Assembly: GCF_000499845.2 (NCBI RefSeq)
Contig: NC_023751.2
Location: 35,267,309-35,331,308, forward strand
Source of the DNA: Phaseolus vulgaris
Lineage: Eukaryota; Streptophyta; Magnoliopsida; Fabales; Fabaceae
DNA length: 64,000 nucleotides
Direction of reading: 5' to 3'
Positions 29,549 through 41,000 of this stretch are shown piece after piece. A program made the position numbers and the translations under genes. The notes beneath the pieces are model-generated. The model was not told the DNA's origin, searched no databases, and was given only the letters and a program-made list of their open reading frames with translations. Position 1 is the stretch's first letter. Each line of letters opens with the position of its first letter.

Positions 29549-29896
29549 CTTTTAAATTTCACCCCTATTTAACCTTTTTAAAAATCAAATTTAGGACCTA
29601 ACATTTCAACGAATAATTTTTTAATTAGGTTTTTCACTTTTTTTTTTCATAAAAGTGTGTAGAAATCTTATGAAATATTCTTTTTACACTAGCAAAAATA
29701 AATGTATTTTAAGGTCTGTGTGTTAGGATTTTTATTATATTATTTTTTATTTATCTAAAATTTATTTATTGAAATAATCTTTGTATGTAGTGTATTAATA
29801 ATAACAATAATATATTTTTTAATACATGATTATGATTGTATTGTTTTTTAAAATTTAATGTAACTTTGTGTATTTATTATATGACAATATAAGATT

Positions 29897-30273
29897 CACT
29901 ATAAGAAAATTATTAAATAAAAATTCATTTAGACAAAAAACAATTAGTTAATATATTGACTAAAATAGAAACTACTTTAAAAACTAAAAAAAATATAGTT
30001 TCTAAATTATTTTCTATTATTGTTAAATAGTTTCTAAATTAGTATCTATTTAGCGATCAATGTTTTTGTTACTAAATTTAAAATATAAATAATTAGTAGT
30101 TAAAATCTTGGTAGCTAATTAGATATCAATTTAGAAACTATTTAACAATAATATAAACTAATTTAGAAATCAAAAGTTTATTTAGTCTTTAAAATATCTC
30201 TAATTTAGTTAATATAACAATTAATTATTTTTTGTCTTAAAAGTGATTTCTAATTAATAATTTTCTTGCAGTG
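29897..30273. mobile_element. CACTA-type MITE, copy D (full length)
   Basis: This 377-bp copy starts CACTATAAGAAAATTATTAA and ends TTTTCTTGCAGTG, with inverted arms along its whole length. It is one of the most complete members. There is no coding capacity. Confidence 0.75.
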
Positions 30274-32462
30274 TTTATACTGAGAAAAAATATATATATC
30301 AATCACTCCTAAAGTCAATATATTTACTTACACACTAAGTTTTCTATACCTAACTAAGTTATTAATCAACAATAAATGAGAAAAGCCAAGTTGAACTACA
30401 ATGAATAATAAATGAGAAAGAGTGCTGTAACTTTTGAACAAAAAATGTTTTTATTTATTTATTTTCTCAAGTAATACCCTTTAAAAAAGAATAAATAATA
30501 GTAGATAAAAATTATAAAAGCATAACAAATAAGAAAAATAAATAATTGCATTAATCCATAATTGAAATGAAGATTTAAACAGTGGTTGTTGTAGAAACAG
30601 AGAGATGAATGAAGAGTAAAAGCTGAGGTAAAGGAAAAAAGAGGAAGAAGCTTTTGTTACTGAATTCTAAGAGAGTGATTAAAGTGGTGACAGTAAAGTA
30701 AAGAAAGTGAACCAAACACACAGAAAAGGGAAATGCCTCACTAATCCCTATAAAAATCTCATCACTCTCTTCCTTTATCTTTTTTATACACCCTTTTACC
30801 TCAAAATATATACATAAATATCAAAAGTCATGATAATTAATTAAAAAAGTTATCTAAAAATATCAATAGAAAGAATGGATGGTTCTAATTCCTTGATGAG
30901 ATACACACCTTAATACTTTTCCCTTTTCTATTTTCTTTTTCATATAAAATAAAACTATAAAAAGCATATATTTTTTTGTTAATGGATATATGTTGTATGC
31001 TTCACATCACCCTAAGCTACAATTTTTATACAAGGTCCATATTAAAACTTTGGTTTATTTTCCAAGTTTAATAAATAGTTTGCAAAAAAGATTAATATTT
31101 TAGGTTATCTGGGAGTGTAATTTTGTCTTGTACAAAGAGTGTTTTGAGTTTAAATTTGATTATTTATATAAATAAATAATAAAGATTAAATGAATAAATA
31201 ATATTAATAATTAATGAAAGAGGTTAAAAATAAAACATAAAATTTTAAACAAAAATTTGAAATATGTGCATTAATATTAGAAATAAATTTAAAAAATGTA
31301 TAAATTTAAGATAAATTATTTTGAATTTCAATAGATTAGAGGTTTTATGGGAACAGAAGGAGAGGCTTTTAAAAATGGAATGGGAAAAACATTAGTTTAA
31401 TTTAAATACTTTTATATAACATGATAATTAATTACTTTTCAATCACAGATTATTTTTGTGAAGCATCCAAATATTATTATTTTTGTTTTTATAGTATAAT
31501 AACAGAAAAGTATACTTATATATAAAATTTGATGTAAATTTAGTTTTGGTGTCTTAAATTAAAAAATATTTAGTTTCTCAAATTTCAAACAATAGTATTT
31601 ACACTAAATTTGAGGAAATATTTTTTTAATTATTTTAAGTCCTAAATCATAAATTTGAAGATTTAAAATTGTATTTATTTTTAATTAAAATATTTAAAAT
31701 TATCCTCTTTTTTTCAAATTTAAGGAACAAAATTCAATTTATACTGTAAATTTGAGAAAGTAAAAACATTATTTAATCAACAAATCATATCTTAAAAAGG
31801 ATATTGTGTTGCATCTTCTGTCATCAAATATAACTTAAAGTTTCATTATATTGATAAAAGATTTTAGTTGCATTAGCTATGCCTAATGAGAAATGCCAAA
31901 TATACACCTAAACAAGTGAAGGAAAAAAGAGATAAACAAAAGAATAATTATATAAAATACTGTAGAAATAAATAACATAGTGTACAACAACTTGATTTCG
32001 TTAATACAATTTTAAAATCATTTTATTTTAAATAAAAAAAATATTTTTTCCAACTGTAATATAATGTAGTTTTATCAACATATCAACACGTTTTTCCAGT
32101 ATCACAATAAAAAAAAAGCACACTGCACATAAAAGTGATATATAATTACAGTGAGAACCAATGACTTTTATCATTGCAGCTGAAAATGTAGTTATGAATC
32201 ATTTGTGTGAATCTCTGATTGGAACATATTATTAGGGCTCACACCCCAAAGAATAAGAATCAGAAATTAATATTTATCTTATGCTGAACCAACATTTATT
32301 TTCGATAAAAAAAAATGTTACAGGTCTATCAACTATTTTTTTTTATGGAAAAAAAAAAATATATATATATAATTTATTTAAGAAGTGATCAAACTCTTAT
32401 ATAAAATATAACATCATACACGTAACTTTTCAAATACAACAAATCTCATAATTTTATGGATG
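30274..32462. other. AT-rich intergenic DNA, no gene seen
   Basis: It contains purine-rich short stretches near 30590-30720 and long A/T tracts. No exon, RNA gene or complete element could be supported by reading. Confidence 0.5.
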
Positions 32463-32842
32463 TACAATAAAATCATGAAATAAAAATTTTGTTTAGAGAC
32501 AAAAAATAATTAGTTGTTATAGTAACTAAATTATAGACTATTCTAGAGATTAAAAAAAATTAAATTTTAAATTAGTTTCTATTATTGTTAAATGGTTTTT
32601 AAATTGGTGTTTAATTAACAATCAAAGTTGTTGCTACCAATTATTTAGATTCTAAATTTGGTAGTAAAAATTTTGACTGTTAATTAGACACCAATTTAGA
32701 AACCATTTAATAATAATAGAAACTAATTTAGAAATCAATTTCATTTTAGTTTCTAAAACAGTCTCTAACTTAATCACTATAACAACTAATTATTTTTTTT
32801 TTCTATAAAAATTGGTTTTCATTTTATAATTTTCTTGTAATG
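32463..32842. mobile_element. CACTA-type MITE, copy E (full length)
   Basis: About 380 bp, from tacaataaaatcatgaaata to ttataattttcttgtaatg. Both arms carry the family words (aattagttgttatagtaact; tctaaatttggtag). The outermost CACTA bases have decayed. Confidence 0.7.
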
Positions 32843-34575
32843 ATATGAGCACCGACCAATCAAAAGTTACCTACATGTCTATCAAAGTGCCACACATATT
32901 GGTTCTAATGTTATTGTTTTACACAAAGTTCTGCATCTTCAAAAGTTTTCAAATTATGACATCTATATAAAGACATAATGGACCCAACTCTATCCAATTT
33001 TATCAAGAAATAAACCGATAATTGTAAGAACTTAGTGAAACCCTACAAAAATTCAAAAGCTTATTTAAGTTTTCCTTAGCTTAAGAAATTAACCTAACAG
33101 TGATATACAACTTCAAAAAATAAAATTGTCTTTGTCTTTGTCTTTTATTTTCTGTATTTTTTAAGGGGTAGTTTATATTTTTAACAATTAGATTAAAAAA
33201 AAGTTGAAGTAATGTGATTATAGTGAAAGGAAAGAATGAAAGCAGAGAGAGAGTTAAATTGTGTTTAGGGTTAAGAGTTGTGGAAGCTTTTGGTCTGACA
33301 GATGCATAAAGAAAATTGTAGCACAAAGATGGTCTGAGAAAGAAGTATGCAGTGTGGTGATAATTGATGTACAAAAAGCATTCTCTGGGCTCAGTTGTGC
33401 ATAACATGATTGATAGACACATTGGCACAGCATGGATATAATAAGAGCAACACAACAAAACAAACAACTCTATAAAATATGTCAGAGACTACTCACAACA
33501 AACAAACTCTGCATCTGCCTTTACTGGGATGAAAATAGACCTTTCAAAAAGAAAAAAATACATATATCCTGAGGTTAGATGCACCAAACACTCTTCAGAA
33601 ATAATGTGTTTGTGTTCACTCAATGCTGGATTTTGAATAGACCAATCTCTTACCTGCTTTCTTCTTCTTGCATATATAATCATCATGTCTTCATGGCCAG
33701 TTTTAAATGACCATTCACCAACCTTCCTATTATTCTAAATTTTGATCTGCATGTTTCTCTTATCTTGATATCTTGATTGGTGTGTTAATTCTTTGAATTT
33801 CCTTTTTTTTTATTTAATTTGTTTGCGCTTGTGTTAGTTGGGTGGGGTTTGGTGTGTAGTTGTTTAAAAGGTGTTGTGTTGTATGTTAGTTTTAATTTTT
33901 TATCAGCAATGAGGATTGAATAATAGGAACCAGTTAAGGGGTGGTTCAACCCTTATACATACCTAAATGTATGTTAGTTTTAATTTTCTGTATATAAGTT
34001 GGATCATCCTAAAGTGGTTCATATGTATATATTATTTTTTGTTGATAATTTTTTTTTCAATTATTTCCTATGTTTTTTCTTTTCTTTTCTTTTTCTCATT
34101 TGCCCTCTTTTAGATTAGATCTGGGAAGCACTTTTTGTATATGTGAAACAGTTTGTAAATCTTCTCTGATAGTTACCATAGGGTTTAATAAATTCATTCA
34201 AGTAACATGAAAAAATGACCTGTAATAGCTTTTATAATCTATTGGTATTGGAGAGATTGCACCCACCAAGGGTTTATATGTTAGTTAGCATAAAACACTG
34301 TCTGCAAACAAATTTGAACTATAAGGTATGAGAATGAACCTTAGTACGTGGTTAGAACACATGTTTTAAGTAGGAATATACTTAATAGGAATGAACAAGG
34401 TGTTAGTGAAATTTTGTATTCGTATATAAAAAAATAATCTTTTTAAGGAGAAACTTCATATGTATAAAAATCTCTGAAATAAACGGTAATTACAAGAAAA
34501 TTAGTCGTTGATAGATTGAGATAAGTACTTGTTATATGTACTTAATTCAAGTGTAGAATCAATACAAGAACGTTA
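32843..34575. other. AT-rich intergenic DNA with LINE-tail-like words
   Basis: Two diverged copies of 'atgttagttttaatttt' occur near 33883 and 33972, followed by 'ttatcagcaatgagg' like words. These resemble reversed tails of L1-type LINEs (gctgataaaaaa). Short open frames at 33081-33686 on the - strand have no known domain. Confidence 0.4.
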
Positions 34576-35043
34576 TGTTCTAGTAAGAAAATAAGACTAA
34601 GAGAACTTCTACCTGCTATAGCTTTGATCGGTCATATTACTTGTTTTTTCTCTTTTCTAATTAACTGCTTCACTTCATCTTTCTCTAATGTTGCTTATTT
34701 ATTCCAGTCAAGCTCTCCTTTCTTCGTAGGCTCTTTGTCAGAGGACACCTACAAGTGCTCCAACGCTCAAGTAAGTATTCGGTATTTGATGTTTGATGTA
34801 ATTAATACGCGATAATGACATATCTTTTTTTCAAAAGTTGTGACTATTTTATATGTTTATCATGAATTCATATTATTGGGCTGAATTAAGATTTGGATTA
34901 AGATTAAGAACATATTACCTAGTGTTTTCGTACTTAGGCTCGTTAATCCTCTTTTGGTCTTAATACATTTTGGACATGTCGTTCGATCAGAACTGAGTAA
35001 CGAAACTTCTGGGTTTTCGTCCGGTTTCGGTTCCGACTGTACA
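34576..35043 (-). repeat. Probable solo LTR related to the Ty3 fragment at 19.6-22.1 kb
   Basis: This 468-bp segment begins TGTTCT and ends GTACA on the + strand, as does the LTR at 21684-22133. Both contain, in order, 'gagaact', 'gatcggtc / ggtcggtcgg', 'acctacaa / acctacag', 'ctcc(a/g)acgct(c/t)aag', 'tatttga', 'aatgac', 'ttgtg / ttgtga', 'attacctag' and a final 'gac..gtaca' region. The flanks cgtta and catta match at four of five bases, as expected for an aged 5-bp target duplication. No internal retrotransposon sequence is present. Confidence 0.6.
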
Positions 35044-35472
35044 CATTAATTAAAATTACTACCACAAAAGTTAAGAAAAAAAAAGGAATAATATGAACAT
35101 AGTTCCAACGGGATAAGCAGCTTTTGTGAGAACAAGTTCTTAGTGTGAGGACAAGGATTGCGTTGCTATGACAAGAAACACTCTCATCTAGAAATACTAA
35201 AACGTTGAAGAAGGACAATGAGAATGATTGATGATTTTTTTGTGAAAGGATGTAAAGATGAATGAGCTAGCATATGAGACAAGAATAATAGGTGGACAAC
35301 CCAATTCATGGTCAAACTTAATTCAGAAGGAGGAAAAGACTTATATATTTTAATAATTTAATTATAAATTATAATTATAATATATTCTCACATATTTCTG
35401 TCATTATTTTATGTACATGTCACCTATTTTAATTGTGTGAGAAGGACCTATGGAGTGGAGGGGTATCAATTA

Positions 35473-35681
35473 GTCTCTAAAAGATTAATTTAGATAGTAA
35501 GTAGTTAAAATCTTGATAATTTGATATCAATTTAAAAATTATTTTCTAAACTTTTATTAATAATAGAAACTACCTTAGATATTAATAAATTTTTAGTTTA
35601 TAAATGGTATAATTAAGTCAAATAGTAATTAATTATTTTGATCTTTAAAATTAGTTTTTTTTTAATGATTTTCTTTTAGTG
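35473..35681. mobile_element. CACTA-type MITE, partial copy F
   Basis: Right half of the family, ending 'ttaatgattttcttttagtg'. The left end is lost. Confidence 0.6.
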
Positions 35682-36093
35682 GTTTTTCAATTTTTCCAAT
35701 TAGTACACGAAAATCATGCATTATCGTTGGCAAAAAAACGAACACGAATATGAAAAAATTGATGACTAAACGTTGAGGTTGTATGGGTTAAGCAATTGAC
35801 GTTAAACCTTTGGAAGCAAAGTTTATTCGCGTCGTTTTTAAAATGGAAGTTATTTGTGTGAGCCAAGCGCACGATAAACCTACGAAAAGCAATGAAATTG
35901 TCTGGTTCATACCGATGTAGATGGGGACGCACTACCATCTACATGAACGACACAAAAAAGGAATTTTGAAAAATAATAAAAAAATATTTAAGATGTACGT
36001 GGACTTTGGGCTGACACAAATGTTTGTAAAAAAAAAATATTTGTTGAAGTTCCTGAACTTGTATAACAATCTCATTTCAACAAGTAATACTAT

Positions 36094-36365
36094 CACTACT
36101 AAAAAATCATTACATAGAAATCAATCTTTGAGACAAAAAATAATTAGTTGTTATATTGAGTAAATTAGATACTATTTTATAAACTAAAAAAATTATTGAT
36201 ATCTAAATTAACTTCTACTATTGATAAATAGTTTATAAATTGATATCTAATTGGCTATCAAGGTTTTAGGTACCTTAGATTCTAAAGTTGGTAGTTAAAA
36301 CTTTGCTAACTAATTAAATACTAATTTAAAAATTATTTATCAATAATATTTTTAGTCTCTAAACA
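36094..36365. mobile_element. CACTA-type MITE, copy G (right end truncated)
   Basis: Starts CACTACTAAAAAATCATTAC and carries the family words 'aaaaaataattagttgttata' and 'atatctaattggctatcaaggtttta'. The right end stops near 36365 inside 'tttagtctctaaac'. Confidence 0.65.
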
Positions 36366-36970
36366 TTACGCTCCCAAATTCCTCTCATTAACACTGTTTA
36401 CATTGTTTTCCATATCGTATTTTCTTTATTATTTAGGTGAGACATTTGAAATTGGTGAAAATGTTGAGATATATGATTATGTGTAATTGTTGTAAGCCCA
36501 ACCCACAAAAGGTGTTGTGTCTCTTCTTCTTTCACTATACATAAGGCACACACTTTGTTATTCCCTATATTCAATATTAACTTTTAATGGCTATTAAACA
36601 TGTAATGTTAAAAGCATTAAAATAGTGACAAGGGACATTCAAAATCAATATTTAAAGAAGGAAGATACTTGCTTATCAATCAATGTAAAAAAATAAATGA
36701 AAAAGGAATTTTTTTTTTTTTTATCAGCAATGAAAAAGGGAATATACTACTTATACATTAGTAAAAGTAAAACAAAAAGTCATCTTTTAACTATGTGCCA
36801 TTAAGTTTAGGCAAAAATTTGAAGACAATCGTTTTATTTTTAAAGAAGTTCAATTTTGAAAGATAATTATAAAATGATGGAAAAGAAATTAAATTGGGAT
36901 CATTTAGTTTGACATTTTTTTTATTCATGTGCAATGAATACATTTAAAAGAAAAAAAATTCTAAAATATC

Positions 36971-37147
36971 TCTACAAGAAAATCAATTTTAAAAACAAAA
37001 AATAATTAGATGCAATAGTAATTAAAATAGAGATCATTTTAGAATTAAAAAAAATGGTTTCTAAATTAGTTTTTATTATTGTTAAATGGTTTCTAAATTG
37101 ATATCTAATTAGTTGTGTTACAAAATTTAGAATCTAAATAATTGTTA
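36971..37147. mobile_element. CACTA-type MITE, partial copy H
   Basis: Left half of the family, from 'tctctacaagaaaatcaatt' to 'agaatctaaataattgtta'. The right half is absent. Confidence 0.6.
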
Positions 37148-37679
37148 AAAAAAAAAAATAACAAAATTGTAAATGGAAGATGATATAAACTAATTTCTTT
37201 ACAATATTACATTATTGTGTAGAAGTTATTATTCTTATACTAATACTTATAGAAAGAGCCCTAATCAAATTTAAGAAAACATACATACGTCAATATTAAG
37301 GAATGACAAAGGATTATTATTCTCTTAGTAGTGAGTTGAGTTGGTATTTTAAACTCGTTAATCTATTTTGAATTCTAAAGGCAGGATGGAGAAAATTCTT
37401 AAAAAAAAGAAATTAAAAGATTAATTTTTTATATATTATATTATTTGAAAGATGTAACTATAAAATAATATTATAAATTAAATCATTAACAACGAAAAAT
37501 TAAATGTTAATTATTAATTATAATGAAGTAATTTAACATGATAATGGTCATTTTAATTGATCTAATTAAAAATATTAATCAACAAATTAATGGATTCTGG
37601 TTTTAACCAGCTAATATATATATATAATATATAGTTAGAAAGTTTCTTTTGAGGAAAATAAAATAATTCCACGACGGAT

Positions 37680-38057
37680 CATTACAAGAAAATCATGAAA
37701 TAGAAATTAATTTTAGAAATAAAAAATAATTAGTTGCTAATAATGACTAAATTAGATACCATTTTAGAAACTAAAAAAAATGTTTGGTTTCTAAATTAGT
37801 TTATATTCTTGCTAAATCGTTTCTAAATTGATATCTAATTAGTTTACCAAGGTTTTAACTACCAATTATTTAGATTCTAAATTTGGTAGAAAAACTTGGT
37901 TATTAATTAGATATCAATTTAGAAACTATTTAACAATAATATAAATTAATTTAAAAACCAAACATTTTTTTTTATCTAAAATGTCTCTAATTTAATCACT
38001 ATAGTAACTAATTTTTTTTTTCTAAAATTAGTTTCAACTTTATGATTTTCGTACTAA
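37680..38057. mobile_element. CACTA-type MITE, copy I (full length)
   Basis: About 378 bp, starting cattacaagaaaatcatgaa and ending 'atgattttcgtactaag'. Arms pair across the element: 'tagataccattttagaaact' lies against 'taaaatgtctctaatttaatc'. The centre reads 'ctaccaattatttagattct'. This is the best copy from which to see the family's shape. Confidence 0.75.
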
Positions 38058-41000
38058 GTAAGAAACCCTAGAATGCATGTGTTGAAAGACATATGAGCTT
38101 ATCCGTTTGTAGCTGAAGAACCAAATTAGGAGAAGTTTTAAGAAATGGTGAAATGTGCCACAAATGTTAGACTGTAACTTTGTTTTGATCTCTGAATGAA
38201 AATTGTGAAAGGAAAGTATGAAGAATGGAGAAGAGAAAAAGTGTGTTGAGGATGAGAATGAAATCTCTGAAAGATTCCGTATATATTATTCACTTGAATT
38301 CAATATATGAATAGGACAGAGAGAATAAGAATATGTAAGCAATGGTACAAATGAATGTCTGCAACTATTTCAACTCACTGACATAGACAACAATTGAGAC
38401 TTGATGTAAGTTTCAATTTGTCTCTCACTTTTCTCCATTCTAACTCAATCATCTTTTTTATGCTTTCTCCAACCATCTAAATCATGCATAGGGTTAAGTT
38501 TACGTAACACATTCGTTAAGATTTTCAAAAACAGTTTATGCAGGTCTTTTGCAATTGTTTTTCTTAAAACTTCTCTACAGTTTTGTTTTGGGTGTTTATG
38601 TCGGTTGGCTAGTAGACTATCGTTTTTTAGAATTTCGATATGATGGAATATTAGTTTTATGTGATGATTAAGGGTTAACCAATTTCTTTTATACGGGTCC
38701 AAAGGATTGAGAAATCGGAATTAAAACTAGTTATATTCTTAGTTTTTATTCTAATTTTAATTTTGTTGAGACAATATCGTTATTCTTTTTATCAGTAATA
38801 AAAAATAAATAAATGGGAAAACCACTTCAAGGATGGTCCAAATATCATTATGGTATGGTCAATCATTACATTTTCAGGTATTGATCGCTTTAGAGCCTGA
38901 AGTTCCGTCATGGTTTTATTCTTAAAAGACACATTTAAATGTTAAGAGATGAAGGTGTATAAAAATTTGTTATTGGTCTCGATTTCTAAGTAATGTAAGA
39001 CTATATTGGATGTACTAAAACATGTCTCGTAGTTGAGGGCTAAGGAAACGCGTTTTCGACTCTCATAAACAATGTCAATGTTTTGACCTCAAGCCCATTG
39101 AAATAACATCATTAGGTTCAATCACCACATCTGAGATATTGTATGCTTCCATCACTATTTTTTTCACGTGTCAAAAAAATAGAAGAGGAATGTGTGTATA
39201 AATTGTCTTTGATATCGACTCCTAAATAATGTAGGAATATATTAGGCATATCGAAATAGTTATATTTGCAATTATTTTAGAATTGGAACTTTTTTATTTT
39301 TTTATCAACAGAGAATAAATAAAATAAAATGAGAGACTTCAGTAATATCCCAATCATTATACAAAAGAAAACACCAAGGTCAAACTGTTCAACCCCTAAT
39401 TAACATAGAACATACAGAATATAAGAAGATAGGCTCACACCAAACCATAATAACATCATCCCTCATAAGGCCCTAACTACCTTCCAACTGCAAGCAAAAA
39501 CAAATGCAATTTAAAAGAAACATCTCCTAAAAACAACCAAAAACTCACAAATAACTCTCATCCTAATTAATACAACAAACAAATAACCCTTAAACCCTAA
39601 AGTTTAGAGTTTAGGTTTAGGATTTAGAATTTAAAATTTTTAACCTGACTTTCCACTACTTGTTGTGAACGGGTCGAGAGGCACATAAATATAAAACTTT
39701 AAAAACACTTTTATTTTCTTTTCAAATGTACTTAGATATTATTTTGGAACAAGATTGTAAAGAACTTAAACAATAAGAAATTTAAAACCATTAATTTAAC
39801 AGAAATTAAACTATTTAGCATTTATAATTTGAGTCATATTTTTCATACTTTTGAAACTATGCTCCTTTAGACATGTACAGCTGGTGGATACACATACATC
39901 ATAGGCATCATAATTGGTGGAACAAAAGTCACTGTTAAGAACTGCCCAAATATATTTCATCATGAGAATCAAAAGTGATCTCCCATGAGGTATTCAACAC
40001 CCACTATCAAGAACTAAATACTGAATTACATTAAAAATATATATATAAAAAGTTCAACTTTTAAAGTTATTATTTCAAAAGAATAATCATAACAAATAAA
40101 CGTAAAAATCAATGTTATAAACCCAATTGTGTTCCAAACAGGCTCTGATAGTACCTATTCTTTCAATCATGTAATAAAATTGCAGAAGAAAAAAAAAAGT
40201 GGTTGCACAATTTCACAAAACCCCTTTTGCTTTTTCCTCATGCTAACATGCATCGTTTCTTGATTTGATGCCAAAATGGGGAAGGTGTGAGGAGAGGAAG
40301 CTCAAGTTTTGATAAGATGCAATTGGATTTTGCAATGTGCAATGCAACTGGGTGTGTGAGAAAGGTGTGAAACTCCCTTTAAGGGAAAAACTTGAAGTTT
40401 GAAAAGAACAGTTCATTGTGCCTCGGAGTTTAGTTACTGTTATTTTGAAGTCTCAATCTGGTGAGTACAAATTAAAATGCTTAAAAAAATGGTCCACATA
40501 AAGTGCAGTGTAGTCTTAGCCTTGAAAAGAAAAAAGGATCCATTTGAGTCGTTATGGACCTGATCAACAAGCAGCACTTTTATGTACGCAATATAATAAC
40601 TTCGAGGCAAAAGCTTAGCAGCCACAATATTTTGTGAGATTAACAACATAAAGTTGAAGGTGTACACACCCACTATTATGGTCAAAAAGTTTCATTTCCC
40701 TTTTACACCTTTTTTTGAACCCGCTTTATTCAGTAATAACAAATGCTGTGTAATTATTTAAATCATTGGTTTGAGGATCAAATCAGGAAAAAGCCTTTCG
40801 TATCTTCACATTTTGATGTCTTTAATAATACCCTATACTATATATATGAATACATATATGTAAGAAAACTCAATATTCTAGCTCTCTGATCCTTCTTTAT
40901 GCATCATAGATATGCGCATGCATGATATTTACGCAGATAAAATGAAAGAATGGGCAAAAGGGGTGATAGGAAGGGAAGGTTTTGGTGTAGATGTCATAGA

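Noticed and set aside
33081..33686. Overlapping open frames on the - strand
   Set aside because: Cys/Tyr/Ser/Leu-rich, short, overlapping in two frames, with no known domain.
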